In this document: one piece after another, positions 34,853 to 44,689 of the stretch
How positions within the stretch are numbered: the first letter of the stretch is position 1
How the letters are laid out: every line of letters starts with the position of its first letter
Origin: Maribacter algarum (ex Zhang et al. 2020)
GTDB lineage: Bacteria; Bacteroidota; Bacteroidia; Flavobacteriales; Flavobacteriaceae
Length of the DNA stretch: 64,000 nt
Assembly (NCBI RefSeq): GCF_005885635.1
Contig: NZ_VATY01000002.1
Location: forward strand, 868,001-932,000
Direction: 5' to 3'
Program-made: the position numbers and the translations under genes
The notes under the pieces: model-generated
The model's input: the letters and a program-made list of their open reading frames with translations, nothing else
Database searches by the model: none
What the model was told of the DNA's origin: nothing

Positions 34853-36157
34853 ATGAAAATAGCAAGACAATCTTTCCTTCAAAGCATATCAAAAGGTCTG
34901 CTGTATTTTTTAATAAGTTTCAGTTTTATACATACGGCGACTGCAGCAGAGACTAATAAACATACTACTGTTCTTATAGAATCGCCTATTGTTGAATTGA
35001 ATAGCAATAGTTTTAATGCAAAGAAACGAAGTGGATTTACCATTGCCGGACAATCGGAAGACACAGGGCGCGGATTGACAATTATCCATTTTAATTCTTC
35101 CAAAAAATTTGAACACAGGACTTTCGATACACATTCCAATATAGAGGCCTCGGAAAAAATGGTTGAAGTTTTAGAGAAAATGCTAAGCTCGAATTCAAAG
35201 TTTGCCATTTTAGCTCATGATTCTGCAGCGAAGAGTTTGATACAGCAATCCGGAAAATTAGCCGAATTGGGATTCCTGAAACTTAGTACATTGAAAAGTA
35301 GGCAAGCCTACATCATGCATAATTTCAAAGGTCAAATTTTTGAAAGTGTAGATGATATCACAGCAACTGCCAAATTGAATATTCCGGAAAATATATCGGA
35401 CAACGAAATTTACTTTCCCAGAATACGCTACGAATTTGAACCGAACAACAATCGGTATATCGCTCATGCAGGTGGTGAGGTAAACGGAATCAAGTCTACG
35501 AACACCAAGGATGCTTTAGACCAGAACTACAAAAAAGGCTTTCGTCTTTTCGAATTGGACATTATTGAGACTTCGGATGGAAAGCTCGTCGCTGCACACG
35601 ACTGGAAAATGTGGGCGCGATTTACGGATTACTCTGGAGCACTTCCACCTAGTCATGCGGAATTCATGAAGCATAAAATATACGGTGATTATACAACGCT
35701 TGATTTAAAGGGAATCAATGCCTGGTTTGCGGCGCATCCAGATGCCACACTTGTTACCGATAAGGTAAACGATCCTATAGCTTTCGCCAATCAGTTTGTA
35801 GACAAAGACAGACTTGTTATGGAACTCTTTAGTCAAATGGCCATTGAAGAAGCCTCAAGGAATGGTATTCAACCCATGATTTCGCAAACTCCTTTGATGA
35901 AATTAAAAGGTAATAAAATCAATTATCTTCAAGTCAACAACGTAAAGTACGTTGCGCTTTCCAGAAGAATTATTGCTAACGAAACGAAGTTGATGTTGCA
36001 ATTAAAAGAAGCTGGAATTAAAGTTTACGTCTACAATGTCAACTTTGATCCAGGTAAGGACGAAAAATACGTTCAGGAGAACGAAATCGGACTCGTTTAT
36101 GGGATGTATGCTGATAAGTGGGTGTTTGATTCTGAAGAAAAGAAGTTGTCGAAATAG
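34853..36157 (+). CDS. GDPD-type phosphodiesterase, exported
   Basis: A 434-residue protein from the ATG at 34853, chosen because it gives a clean signal peptide (SFSFIHTATA-AET); a TTG 12 bases upstream is the alternative. The C-terminal half is a glycerophosphodiester phosphodiesterase TIM barrel: AHAGG (His205), ELD (Glu234, Asp236) and HD (His249, Asp250) form the expected acid-base and metal site. The N-terminal 170 residues are an extra domain I do not recognise. It probably releases glycerol-3-phosphate from deacylated phospholipids or a phosphodiester-linked polymer in the periplasm. Monocistronic. Confidence 0.8.
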   Translation: MKIARQSFLQSISKGLLYFLISFSFIHTATAAETNKHTTVLIESPIVELNSNSFNAKKRSGFTIAGQSEDTGRGLTIIHFNSSKKFEHRTFDTHSNIEASEKMVEVLEKMLSSNSKFAILAHDSAAKSLIQQSGKLAELGFLKLSTLKSRQAYIMHNFKGQIFESVDDITATAKLNIPENISDNEIYFPRIRYEFEPNNNRYIAHAGGEVNGIKSTNTKDALDQNYKKGFRLFELDIIETSDGKLVAAHDWKMWARFTDYSGALPPSHAEFMKHKIYGDYTTLDLKGINAWFAAHPDATLVTDKVNDPIAFANQFVDKDRLVMELFSQMAIEEASRNGIQPMISQTPLMKLKGNKINYLQVNNVKYVALSRRIIANETKLMLQLKEAGIKVYVYNVNFDPGKDEKYVQENEIGLVYGMYADKWVFDSEEKKLSK

Positions 36158-36179
36158 CCCTAAATTTTATTGGAAACAT

Positions 36180-36262
36180 CTTGGTCTCCTCGCGCACAGT
36201 CGAGAGGTCCTTTCTTAGATAAAATACAGGTAATTAGGTCACGACTGCGCTCGACCAGACAA
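36180..36262. repeat. Interspersed inverted repeat, REP-like
   Basis: Two GC-richer arms, GGTCTCCTCGCGCACAGTCG (from 36183) and GTCACGACTGCGCTCGACC (from 36238), are imperfect inverted copies about 35 bases apart. They fill the gap between two convergent genes, so the hairpin may serve as a terminator. A decayed relative is at 29840-29875. Confidence 0.55.
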
Positions 36263-36263
36263 C

Positions 36264-37610
36264 CTAAAACTTCACTTGATAGGTCAACCCGGCTGAAACG
36301 CCAAAAAAGTATTCACCAGCCGCAAATGCAAATTCTTGACGCGTTACACCCATGTTAGCGCGATACGAATTTGTATTGCTCTTACCAGTAAATTGGTATT
36401 CAAGACTTAAACGTTGGGATTCAACATATAGTAGTGTTTCTGCCAACAATTCATCCCCCGAAATCAACTGACGTAGTTCTGGAGAATAGCCCATACCGAC
36501 GTTAATTCCAAAGAAGTTCTCGGCGTCTTTCAGATATTTACGAACGAGTAGATTACCAGATATTCCGATTAAATCGTTTTCTTTTGGGCGAACATATGAG
36601 CGTAGGGAAAAATAATAATTACCTCTGTAATGCCCAATTGAATTGGCATACACGGTTACATTTCGGGAAGCGAAGCTAATATATCTAGCTCCAGCTGAAA
36701 ACTCCATGGCACCAGGTAGGTTTACGTACAAGTCTCCTCCGAATTTGTGCTTTGGGAAAATAGTAGCATTTGAATACCCATAATTCAAGTACGCGTAAAA
36801 ACGTTTTGAGAACTTAGGGTAGAAGTCCAAATCGTATTGTACTCCATGTTGTCCATTGCGATTATTGTAGTTGATTCTTGGAATCAAGCTGCCTGCTTGG
36901 GTCTGCCGTCTTAGTGACACACTTGAATATATTGCAGGGTCATAGCGTTGGTCGAATACAGTAAATGCATTCCGAATGGCAATTCGATTGTTCAATACTT
37001 CTTTGGCAACCGGTGTTTTAGCTTCATTTGCATTTTCAGGTTTTGTATCTTTTATTTCTGGTTTTACTTCTTTCTCCTCTGGCGTATTTTTTTTCTTTGC
37101 TTTCTTTTTAGAAACTTTTGTTTTAAGTGGTGATTTTGTGTTGTGCCATCCCAACTCCGGATATTTCTTGTTCTGAATTCGTTCTATTGCCATTTTGCGT
37201 AGCCTTTCGACTTCCGTATTGCTTTTTAGATAGAACAAAGCTTTATTTGCCAATCCCAAAGCTGTGGGGTTTTGGTTGGCATATAATTCGTTCTTGATGG
37301 ATGAAATCCAAACGGCACTATTGGTTCGTTCAACAGAGGTAACTTTGTTAAATTCATCCCTCGCTTTGGTATATTGGCCATTCCAGCTATAGGTACTAGC
37401 TAATAGAGTACGTGCATCTAGATCTTCCGAATTTTTAGCGACCAACTGCACAAGTATATCTTTTGCATTCTTATGCTTGCCCTCATAAGCGAGCTTATGC
37501 GCCTTGGTATAAGGGGTGTCATTCACATCATGATAGGCGATATCTTGACTTCTGCCAATAAAGCAAAGCAACCCGAAGAACAGAACACTATGTAGTTTTT
37601 TTAGGGACAT
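36264..37610 (-). CDS. YaiO family outer-membrane protein with TPR domain
   Basis: A 448-residue protein with a signal peptide (about 1-21). TPR-like repeats span about residues 30-150 (AYEGKHKNAKDIL, then ARTLLASTYSWNGQYTKARDEF). A lysine-rich linker at about 158-190 is followed by a YaiO-type beta-barrel of about 240 residues ending FGVSAGLTYQVKF. Barrel-plus-TPR proteins of this kind serve as the outer-membrane export port of polysaccharide systems (compare PgaA). It is the last gene of the six-gene operon; its start overlaps the stop of the sulfatase-fold gene by 1 base. Confidence 0.82.
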   Translation of the reverse strand: MSLKKLHSVLFFGLLCFIGRSQDIAYHDVNDTPYTKAHKLAYEGKHKNAKDILVQLVAKNSEDLDARTLLASTYSWNGQYTKARDEFNKVTSVERTNSAVWISSIKNELYANQNPTALGLANKALFYLKSNTEVERLRKMAIERIQNKKYPELGWHNTKSPLKTKVSKKKAKKKNTPEEKEVKPEIKDTKPENANEAKTPVAKEVLNNRIAIRNAFTVFDQRYDPAIYSSVSLRRQTQAGSLIPRINYNNRNGQHGVQYDLDFYPKFSKRFYAYLNYGYSNATIFPKHKFGGDLYVNLPGAMEFSAGARYISFASRNVTVYANSIGHYRGNYYFSLRSYVRPKENDLIGISGNLLVRKYLKDAENFFGINVGMGYSPELRQLISGDELLAETLLYVESQRLSLEYQFTGKSNTNSYRANMGVTRQEFAFAAGEYFFGVSAGLTYQVKF

Positions 37611-39994
37611 TATTCTTCAAATACTAATTCTGCGGTTTCTTTTGTTTGTTCTTTGGGCACTTTTTTGGTCAAGCTTACTCCATTCTTTCTTGCCTGTCTT
37701 TTTGCCCGAGCAATTTTATCTGAAATTTCATTTACGCTAGAACTGTTTTGCTGTGCAAGATCAACTAGTTCTAAAGCCTCCAAATGCCTGTCAGACCAAA
37801 AGTATACGTCAAAAAGTGCGGCGTACGAATCGATATAATTTGGATTCATTTTAATACATTCCTGTAAAATACCTATAGAGGTTTTATAATTCCCTTGCCA
37901 AACATTAACCCTTCCGGTAAGTATCTTGGTATCAATATGGCTCGGAGCCATGGATAAGATATATCTGCATAACAATAAGGCTTTATCAAATTCTTTGTCA
38001 AAGGCAAAGTCTCTTGCAATGAAATAACCTCGGTCTGAATCTTGTCCATCATAAACACTATTCAACCAAATGATTTCACTATCGGTGAATTTTTCTTCCT
38101 TTACTGCAAAGACAGCCATGTCTTTAGGTATAATCTTATCGTTTGTCGTGACATAGGCGTTCATAGCCTTGAAGTTCTTTAACTTAGACTCTCCTTTTGA
38201 ACCACCAAAAGAAGTGCCTAAATCCATATTTTCATCGATATCATAAACCGAACCATCGGAAAAGAGTTTTTCTCCATCAACAAATTCCTTAAGTTCATTT
38301 TTGTTACGCATTAAGGGAATGTCTTTGATAGACCTATACCCTTCATTCATGTCAAGTGCACTCCCCATCCAGGCCACTTTTTTAGGAGTTTTGAGTTCAT
38401 ACTTTCCTTCGAGTAAAGCCAATAGTGTTGGGGTGACATCAAAATGAGAGTTCAAAGCACTCATCTTTCTGGTTTTCTTCAACATCGGACTATAAATCAT
38501 CAAAGGCACATGAAAACGACTCAGATTGTTTCGCTGCGGAATGGGAATCAATCTATGATCACCGGTAACAACAAAAATCGTATTGTCATAGTTGGGTTGC
38601 CTTTTGTATTCTTCAAAAAGATATTTCAAGGCGTCGTCTGTATAGAGTAAGGTTGCAAAAACATTGTCATTTTTCTCAATTACCTTCTTGATTTTTCCTT
38701 GGTGCTTTCCTTTTGCCAATATTTTTTCCACCTCATTCTCAAAGTAGTCCTGTCTAGGTGGCAAGAAAGGTTCATGAGTGCTAATAGTCATATAGACTTC
38801 CATACGAGGCTGGTTGGCATCTCTTGGGATACTCATACTTTTCTTGAATAGTTCTTTATCAGGATATCCCCATGTGGAACCTGCTGCATCTTCTTCTTGT
38901 AAAGTGTATTGGTTTCCGAATCCGGATTTGTCCAATACGTAATCCACATTTTCGCTGAGTAGAAATCTATCTACATTATCAAAAGAACTATTGGTTCCTT
39001 GTAGAAAGGATGTATGATATCCATTATTTTTCAAAATACTGTAGAGCGTAAGTTTGTTTGGATACTTCTCCAACTCCATAAAGCCACTCTTTCCAAAAGG
39101 AAGTGAACCCATTAGGGATGGTAATACACCGAAAGTTCTTCCTGTGTTACTTAAACAGTTTTCCCAATACAAGGATTTGGTGCTTAAGTCGTCTAAAAAG
39201 GGAGTGAATCCCCCATACTCTGCTCCTTCTCCTACAAAATCCCTTCCTAAACCTTCAACCATGACAAATACGATATTGGGTTTCTCCTCTTTGAGTTCAA
39301 AATATTCTCCAAGCACATTTTCTATCTGCTGGGATTTTATCAGAGGATATTCAACATCGGCCTTATAAGAAGTATCTTCCGTTGAGGTATCGTATAAATT
39401 CAGCGCTAAGTACTGTGTCTTATTCTGGTTAATCGGCTTCCCTTCCATGAAAAGCGTCATGATAAATAGACTGAACAGAATAATCGTAAACGGATACATC
39501 TTACTTATAAAGTGATAGTATTTCGAAGTCACTTTGTACAATCCGAAGAACATCCCCACGATTACCACCACTCCTACGAACAATGAAATAGACATACCAC
39601 CCGAATTGGCAATCGTCATTTTAATATCCGAAAAACTATAGCCTAATAAATCTGACCCTAAAGGAACCAAAGCTGTGCAATAGTAACTTATCAGCATCGC
39701 CTCAATAATCAGCAGAAGAATCAGAACGACGAAAACCAAGTTAAACCCATATCTGGGTCTTAGGTTTTCCCAAAAGTTAAAGGGAAAAGCAAGAATTACA
39801 CCAATCAAAGAGGCATACCCAATTTGATGTACAGCAGCATTGAAAAAACTGGAGCCAAATATGATATCCACGACTCCTTTGAAATATAGTGTCGTGTATT
39901 GATAGGTCGTCAGTACCAACAAAACCACAAAGAATGAGATAATCAATCTTGTGTATTGTTTTAAGGTATATCTATCTAATTTACTTGTATTCAT
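37610..39994 (-). CDS. LTA-synthase-like sulfatase-fold membrane enzyme with TPRs
   Basis: A 794-residue inner-membrane protein. About five spans lie in residues 15-190. The alkaline-phosphatase/sulfatase fold follows at about 235-540: the first metal block is NIVFVMVEGLGRD, the likely nucleophile is the threonine in SNTGRTFGVLPSLMG, and the late metal block is VVTGDHR. This is the arrangement of lipoteichoic acid synthases and phosphoglycerol or phosphoethanolamine transferases. A TPR tail (about 660-760) ends the protein. In this operon it most likely adds a phospho-substituent to the glycan made by the GT2 enzyme. That is inference. Confidence 0.82.
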   Translation of the reverse strand: MNTSKLDRYTLKQYTRLIISFFVVLLVLTTYQYTTLYFKGVVDIIFGSSFFNAAVHQIGYASLIGVILAFPFNFWENLRPRYGFNLVFVVLILLLIIEAMLISYYCTALVPLGSDLLGYSFSDIKMTIANSGGMSISLFVGVVVIVGMFFGLYKVTSKYYHFISKMYPFTIILFSLFIMTLFMEGKPINQNKTQYLALNLYDTSTEDTSYKADVEYPLIKSQQIENVLGEYFELKEEKPNIVFVMVEGLGRDFVGEGAEYGGFTPFLDDLSTKSLYWENCLSNTGRTFGVLPSLMGSLPFGKSGFMELEKYPNKLTLYSILKNNGYHTSFLQGTNSSFDNVDRFLLSENVDYVLDKSGFGNQYTLQEEDAAGSTWGYPDKELFKKSMSIPRDANQPRMEVYMTISTHEPFLPPRQDYFENEVEKILAKGKHQGKIKKVIEKNDNVFATLLYTDDALKYLFEEYKRQPNYDNTIFVVTGDHRLIPIPQRNNLSRFHVPLMIYSPMLKKTRKMSALNSHFDVTPTLLALLEGKYELKTPKKVAWMGSALDMNEGYRSIKDIPLMRNKNELKEFVDGEKLFSDGSVYDIDENMDLGTSFGGSKGESKLKNFKAMNAYVTTNDKIIPKDMAVFAVKEEKFTDSEIIWLNSVYDGQDSDRGYFIARDFAFDKEFDKALLLCRYILSMAPSHIDTKILTGRVNVWQGNYKTSIGILQECIKMNPNYIDSYAALFDVYFWSDRHLEALELVDLAQQNSSSVNEISDKIARAKRQARKNGVSLTKKVPKEQTKETAELVFEE

Positions 39995-40003
39995 GGTTGA
40001 GTT

Positions 40004-41434
40004 TTAAGTTGCTTTCGCAAAACCTTTACGTACTTGTGAACCCCAACCGGACTTCACTCGGAACAATTTTTTATAATTTCCGCGCACCGCGGCCCATACC
40101 ACAACTGGGTGGAAAACTATAGGTTCGATTATAGCACAAAACATGAGCGTTAAAATGTCTTTGGTTTTCTTGTATTCGTTGTAAGAATAAGTGTCCCAGA
40201 GAATTGCATAAAAAGAGAACATGATTGAATACAGGTAAACGGTTGCTGTAATCGCTATAAAGAAATCCCAATTCAAAATTCCCAAATACCAGAATAAAAC
40301 GATGGTAATCAGTCCGAAAAACTCTAAAAGTGGAGCGAGCCACTCATAGAAAAACCAATAAGGATAACTCAATAAACCTAGTCTCCCATATTTGGAATTG
40401 AAGAACATATCTTTATGCTTGAACAGTGTTTCTAGGTTGCCCCTCGCCCATCGGTCTCTTTGATTGACCAATATTTTAAGGTCCTCAGGAACTTCTGTCC
40501 AGCATAATGGGTCCGGAATATATTCAATAGTGTACGGAATTTTTTGGTCATGCATATGACGACGCATTTTGAAAATAATTTCCATATCCTCTCCTACAGT
40601 TGCGGTGTCGTATCCACCAACCTCTAGGGCTATTTCACGGTCGAAAAAGCCGAAGGCACCTGAAATAATCAATAGGCTATCGATTCTTCCCCAAGCCATT
40701 CTACCCAGTATGAAGGAACGTGTATATTCTAAAAGCTGGAATTTAGCCAGCCAGTTTTTTGGCAAACGAATTTCTTCAAGTCGACCTCCATCAATAACAC
40801 AAGAATTTGCGACACGAATTACACCACCAACCGCAATTACTTTTTTCTCAGAACGACGGTAGAAAGACTTTACCACATGTAGCAAGGCATCTGGTAATAA
40901 TAAACAATCAACATCAATACAACCGACATATTTGCTTGATGACAGCGCCATCCCCGTATTAAGAGCATCCGATTTTCCTCCGTTTTCTTTATCGATTACC
41001 GTAAGTTTTGAAAAAGCCTTGTGAGGTGATTTATAAATTCCTCGAATGGGCTTACTCTTCCAATCCGGGTCAATTTCTTGTTCAATTTTCACCAAATCGT
41101 AGGCGTCAATCATCTTCTGTAAAGTGTCATCTTTACTCCCATCGTTCACTACCATTACCTCGTAGTTCACGTACTTTAAAGACATTAAAGAACGAATGTT
41201 CTCAACTATGGTAAGCCCTTCGTTATAAGCAGGAGCGATAATCGTTATGCTCGGTGCTAAGGGTGAAGCCATTACCTTTGAAAGTTCATTAAAGCTGTTC
41301 TTATTTCTATAATGAATTGAATTTCGGGTAGAAAAATAGGCCATTGCCGTAAACATGGTAAACAACACTAGCGTAAACAAAAAGAAGACAATGTTTATAT
41401 AATCTAAAACGATATTTGAAATACCACTATCCAT
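40004..41434 (-). CDS. GT2 polysaccharide synthase, membrane-bound
   Basis: A 476-residue processive family-2 glycosyltransferase with one N-terminal span (about 9-32) and several C-terminal spans (about 345-445). Catalytic blocks are IIAPAYNEG and VVNDGSKDDT (nucleotide-sugar binding), DVDCLLLPDA (DxD), VGEDMEI (catalytic base) and QRDRWARGN (the QxxRW motif of processive synthases). It is closest in layout to PgaC and hyaluronan-synthase types and probably polymerises and extrudes a beta-linked sugar. It overlaps the HEAT gene by 8 bases and lies 9 bases before the sulfatase-fold gene. Confidence 0.88.
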   Translation of the reverse strand: MDSGISNIVLDYINIVFFLFTLVLFTMFTAMAYFSTRNSIHYRNKNSFNELSKVMASPLAPSITIIAPAYNEGLTIVENIRSLMSLKYVNYEVMVVNDGSKDDTLQKMIDAYDLVKIEQEIDPDWKSKPIRGIYKSPHKAFSKLTVIDKENGGKSDALNTGMALSSSKYVGCIDVDCLLLPDALLHVVKSFYRRSEKKVIAVGGVIRVANSCVIDGGRLEEIRLPKNWLAKFQLLEYTRSFILGRMAWGRIDSLLIISGAFGFFDREIALEVGGYDTATVGEDMEIIFKMRRHMHDQKIPYTIEYIPDPLCWTEVPEDLKILVNQRDRWARGNLETLFKHKDMFFNSKYGRLGLLSYPYWFFYEWLAPLLEFFGLITIVLFWYLGILNWDFFIAITATVYLYSIMFSFYAILWDTYSYNEYKKTKDILTLMFCAIIEPIVFHPVVVWAAVRGNYKKLFRVKSGWGSQVRKGFAKAT

Positions 41435-44312
41435 TCAACTTTTCGATGATTTTGCTTGAGAATGCGCAGATTTGTCCGAAAAGTGACTCCTGATTACTGC
41501 TTTTCTGAGTTTGCATGTTCTTTTTTTCTTTAACTATCGTTGTCAAAGGTTCTGTTAGCTCAAAAGTCAAATCAAAAATTTCTGAAGTTTGAGGTGGTTG
41601 AATTTGTAGTTCCTCCATCAAAGAATCGTATTCGGCAAGTGTTTCCTCCTCAATTAAAACCTCAATTTTCTCGACCGTTTTTTTATCAATAGGCATTGAA
41701 GGAGTTTCAACTGAACTATTTTCATCAGAAACGATTAGCTTGGCTTTAAGCTCTTCGAGTACTTGGGCAGCCTTATTACTAATTTCTTTTTCTTGATTCT
41801 CCAAAAGACCTTCTAAAAAATCTATTTCGCCCTCATCGCCTACAGCAACTATTTCATCCATAAGAATAAGTTTGGCTTCGGTATCGCATGTTCGAAATAA
41901 ATCCTCGAACACATTGAAAGGCTTTAATAAAGTATCTGGTTCTGGTTTTTCTTCTTGCGCAGAAAATTTTTCGATAAGACTTTTTACCCGGTCCTTTACG
42001 GTTGTGTACTTCTCATTTACCAGCATTTCATTTAAAAGTGGAAGCTCACGTTCATCACCCATTTCAGCTAAATCGTCAAGCAATTGCATACGAGATTCCT
42101 CTGTGTTATCTGTTAAATCAATAATTTCATCGAAAATCTCATCACTTAAAATTGCTTTGGGAATGGTCAGTTTCACCTTGGCCGAAACTTCTTCAATTTC
42201 TGCATCGGAAACTTTTTCACCTTCTTTCGAATTTTCTTCGGAATTGGTTTCAGAAGTTTTACTTGTATCCACAAATTCATCTCCAAATTCTAGCAAAGGC
42301 CAATCGTGCGTTTCCATATCCGTTTCTTCGGAAGGTTCGCTAACATTAAAATCGATGAGGTCCTTGATGATCTTTTTAAAATTTTGCTCCTCTTGAGATT
42401 CCATCTTGTCATAGGGTTGTAATGGTTCATGATCTACATTGGATTTTGAATCCATAGTATCTTCTTGGGGGCTATCAGGTGAAACTGATAGAAAATACGG
42501 GTCGATTTGGTCCTCGTTGTCACTTACTAAAATTTCATCGTAGACAACGGTGGTATCTAAAATCTTAGCTGTGCTATATTCTGAATAGTCTAATAGTGGT
42601 ATTTTTGTCAAATCTTTAGAAGTAATTATGATTTCTTCAAATGTGATTTCAATGTTGTTAACAAAGGCTATATGTTCGGATTGGTCTTTAATAGAGTCAA
42701 CTACATATGATTCTTCAATCATTTCAGTAACAATGGGTAGGAAAGCAATTTCTTCCGCTGTGATTTCCAAAGAAGGCTTCTCTTTTTGAATAATGACCTC
42801 TTCAAAATGCACAACCATATCATTCAAATCAATCTTTGCGTCATTTTCAACATTATTCATTTCGGTTTCTAAAAGCTCTTCCACAACAAGTGGCAAGAAG
42901 TCAAAAGACAAGGTTTCATTATTATTTAATGAGGGTTCTTCAAAAATGGGTTCTCCATTTTCTTGATTTGAAGAATCTTGATTTTCCATCATGGCATCGG
43001 TCTTAACTTCATTATCAATTGTTACGTGTATTGGGTCTATGGTCTCATTTATGGGATTCCATTCTAGATTTGCAACTTCTTCTATTTCCTGTTTTTTAGT
43101 ATCATTTACCAGTTCAATATCTTCAATGCTATTATTTGAAATTCCAATTTCTAAATTCGCATCAATATTGATTTCTCCCAGTTCTTCCTCCTCCACTTCT
43201 TTTATTTTGATATCTGCAGGAATGGTATATTTCGCTGAGTTTACAACACCTTTTGAAGGCATAATGCTATCTGGTACTATGGCATTGATACTGCTATGTG
43301 CTTTGCTTCGAACTGAAAAATTTGCTTCTTTTTTTTCAATGAGTTGTAGAAACTCAATATCCGAATCATCTCCTAAATCCCCGATTGCGCCTAGAATTGA
43401 AATTTTCACATCTATGGAGCTTTTCCAGAAAACCAACTTTAAAGTCGGAAGTGCTTCAACAATTCGAAACTCCCTAATACAGGCAATTGCTTCCTCTTTT
43501 ATCTGATTGTTCTTGTGTCTTACTAACTCGATTAGTGCTGCATCGGCATCATTCTGATTGTAAAACTTTATCAAACGCAAGGCAAACAGCACAACATGAC
43601 GGTTTGTTGACGTCAACCATGCCTTGAATCGTGGAGGTTGATAATCCTCCATATTCCGCAATACGTCCATCAATTTTAGTTGTTGCCATTCAGAAATTTT
43701 ATATTTCGTCGTATCCAAAAAATAATTGATTCCCTCTGGTTTTAGGGTAACAATGGCTATTTCTGCCTGTTTGCGAATAGTAGCTCTTTTATCATTAATG
43801 AATTTCGTAACAAAAGTATAGGCCTCGGCAACCTGCATTTGAGTAAGATTAAGAATGGCTTTGGAAACAACTTCCCAACGCCAACTCTTTAATTTTCTAA
43901 AATCATCATTATGCAAGCCCAAATCTTGATACAACTTGAAAAGTCTTTTTTGAGTATTACCTGAGACGTCCTTTCTTAGGTCGAGCAATACTTCGGATAG
44001 TACCTTGCGATTAAAATCATCTTTTAGCAATTGACGGATTTCAATCTTTAGATTTACATAGTTGCTTTTCTCATCTTTAGATGCTTCATCTTCATAAAAA
44101 AGAAATTCACTTATCATGGGTGAAAGCTCTCTTTTTCGCTCTTTTACTTGCCAAGAACGTTTGGAAAGAAGATTACGGTAGAAGAAAACAAAAATGAAGT
44201 ACACGGCAGCCAAACCAATAAACAGGAATGATAGGTCCCACAAAAGATCCGTATGGATTTGCGGGGCGGTTATCAAGGGTAATTGGTTATATGTTTGGCT
44301 GTATAAAATCAA
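41427..44312 (-). CDS. Membrane-anchored HEAT-repeat scaffold protein
   Basis: A 961-residue protein with one N-terminal span (about 27-47). HEAT repeats occupy about residues 130-340 (FALRLIKFYNQNDADAALIE, then ILGAIGDLGDDSDIEFL) and again about 745-870. Between them lies an extremely acidic, low-complexity stretch of roughly 350 residues. The start is TTG at 44312, directly behind the response regulator. HEAT arrays are protein-binding scaffolds. Its place between a response regulator and a polysaccharide synthase suggests that it passes the signal to, or assembles, the synthase complex at the inner membrane. That is inference from position. Confidence 0.78.
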   Translation of the reverse strand: MILYSQTYNQLPLITAPQIHTDLLWDLSFLFIGLAAVYFIFVFFYRNLLSKRSWQVKERKRELSPMISEFLFYEDEASKDEKSNYVNLKIEIRQLLKDDFNRKVLSEVLLDLRKDVSGNTQKRLFKLYQDLGLHNDDFRKLKSWRWEVVSKAILNLTQMQVAEAYTFVTKFINDKRATIRKQAEIAIVTLKPEGINYFLDTTKYKISEWQQLKLMDVLRNMEDYQPPRFKAWLTSTNRHVVLFALRLIKFYNQNDADAALIELVRHKNNQIKEEAIACIREFRIVEALPTLKLVFWKSSIDVKISILGAIGDLGDDSDIEFLQLIEKKEANFSVRSKAHSSINAIVPDSIMPSKGVVNSAKYTIPADIKIKEVEEEELGEINIDANLEIGISNNSIEDIELVNDTKKQEIEEVANLEWNPINETIDPIHVTIDNEVKTDAMMENQDSSNQENGEPIFEEPSLNNNETLSFDFLPLVVEELLETEMNNVENDAKIDLNDMVVHFEEVIIQKEKPSLEITAEEIAFLPIVTEMIEESYVVDSIKDQSEHIAFVNNIEITFEEIIITSKDLTKIPLLDYSEYSTAKILDTTVVYDEILVSDNEDQIDPYFLSVSPDSPQEDTMDSKSNVDHEPLQPYDKMESQEEQNFKKIIKDLIDFNVSEPSEETDMETHDWPLLEFGDEFVDTSKTSETNSEENSKEGEKVSDAEIEEVSAKVKLTIPKAILSDEIFDEIIDLTDNTEESRMQLLDDLAEMGDERELPLLNEMLVNEKYTTVKDRVKSLIEKFSAQEEKPEPDTLLKPFNVFEDLFRTCDTEAKLILMDEIVAVGDEGEIDFLEGLLENQEKEISNKAAQVLEELKAKLIVSDENSSVETPSMPIDKKTVEKIEVLIEEETLAEYDSLMEELQIQPPQTSEIFDLTFELTEPLTTIVKEKKNMQTQKSSNQESLFGQICAFSSKIIEKLNG

Positions 44313-44313
44313 A

Positions 44314-44685
44314 TTATACTTTTTGTAATTCTCTTTCTATTCGTACTAGCAATTCCGAAGGACTAATCGGTTTTGATATAAAATCGTTTGCGCCTAATTC
44401 AAAGGCTGTTAATACATTCTCTTCATTACCTGCCGACGATATGATAATTATCGGAGTGCTAAGATTCAATTCGTTACGTACATAATCAATAAGCTCCATT
44501 CCCGAGAAATAGGGCATCATAATATCACTAATAATCAAGTCGGGCGAATACGCGTCAAGGTGTTCTTTTACCTCTCTACCATCACTGCTCAGCTTAACTT
44601 CGTATCCACCTTTTTTAAGGCGGAAGTTTAGTAGCTCGGCCAGCAATTCATCGTCCTCAGCAAGTAAAAGCCTTTTCTTATTCAT
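44314..44685 (-). CDS. Single-domain response regulator, CheY-like
   Basis: A 123-residue receiver domain with no output domain. The acidic pocket is DDE near residue 11, the phosphorylation site is Asp54 in LIISDIMMP, and the conserved lysine is in FISKPIS near the C-terminus. It starts 4 bases after the hybrid kinase gene and ends 1 base before the HEAT gene. It is the natural acceptor for the kinase's Hpt domain and must act by protein contact, most likely on the HEAT protein or the synthase. Confidence 0.9.
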   Translation of the reverse strand: MNKKRLLLAEDDELLAELLNFRLKKGGYEVKLSSDGREVKEHLDAYSPDLIISDIMMPYFSGMELIDYVRNELNLSTPIIIISSAGNEENVLTAFELGANDFISKPISPSELLVRIERELQKV

Positions 44686-44689
44686 TATA

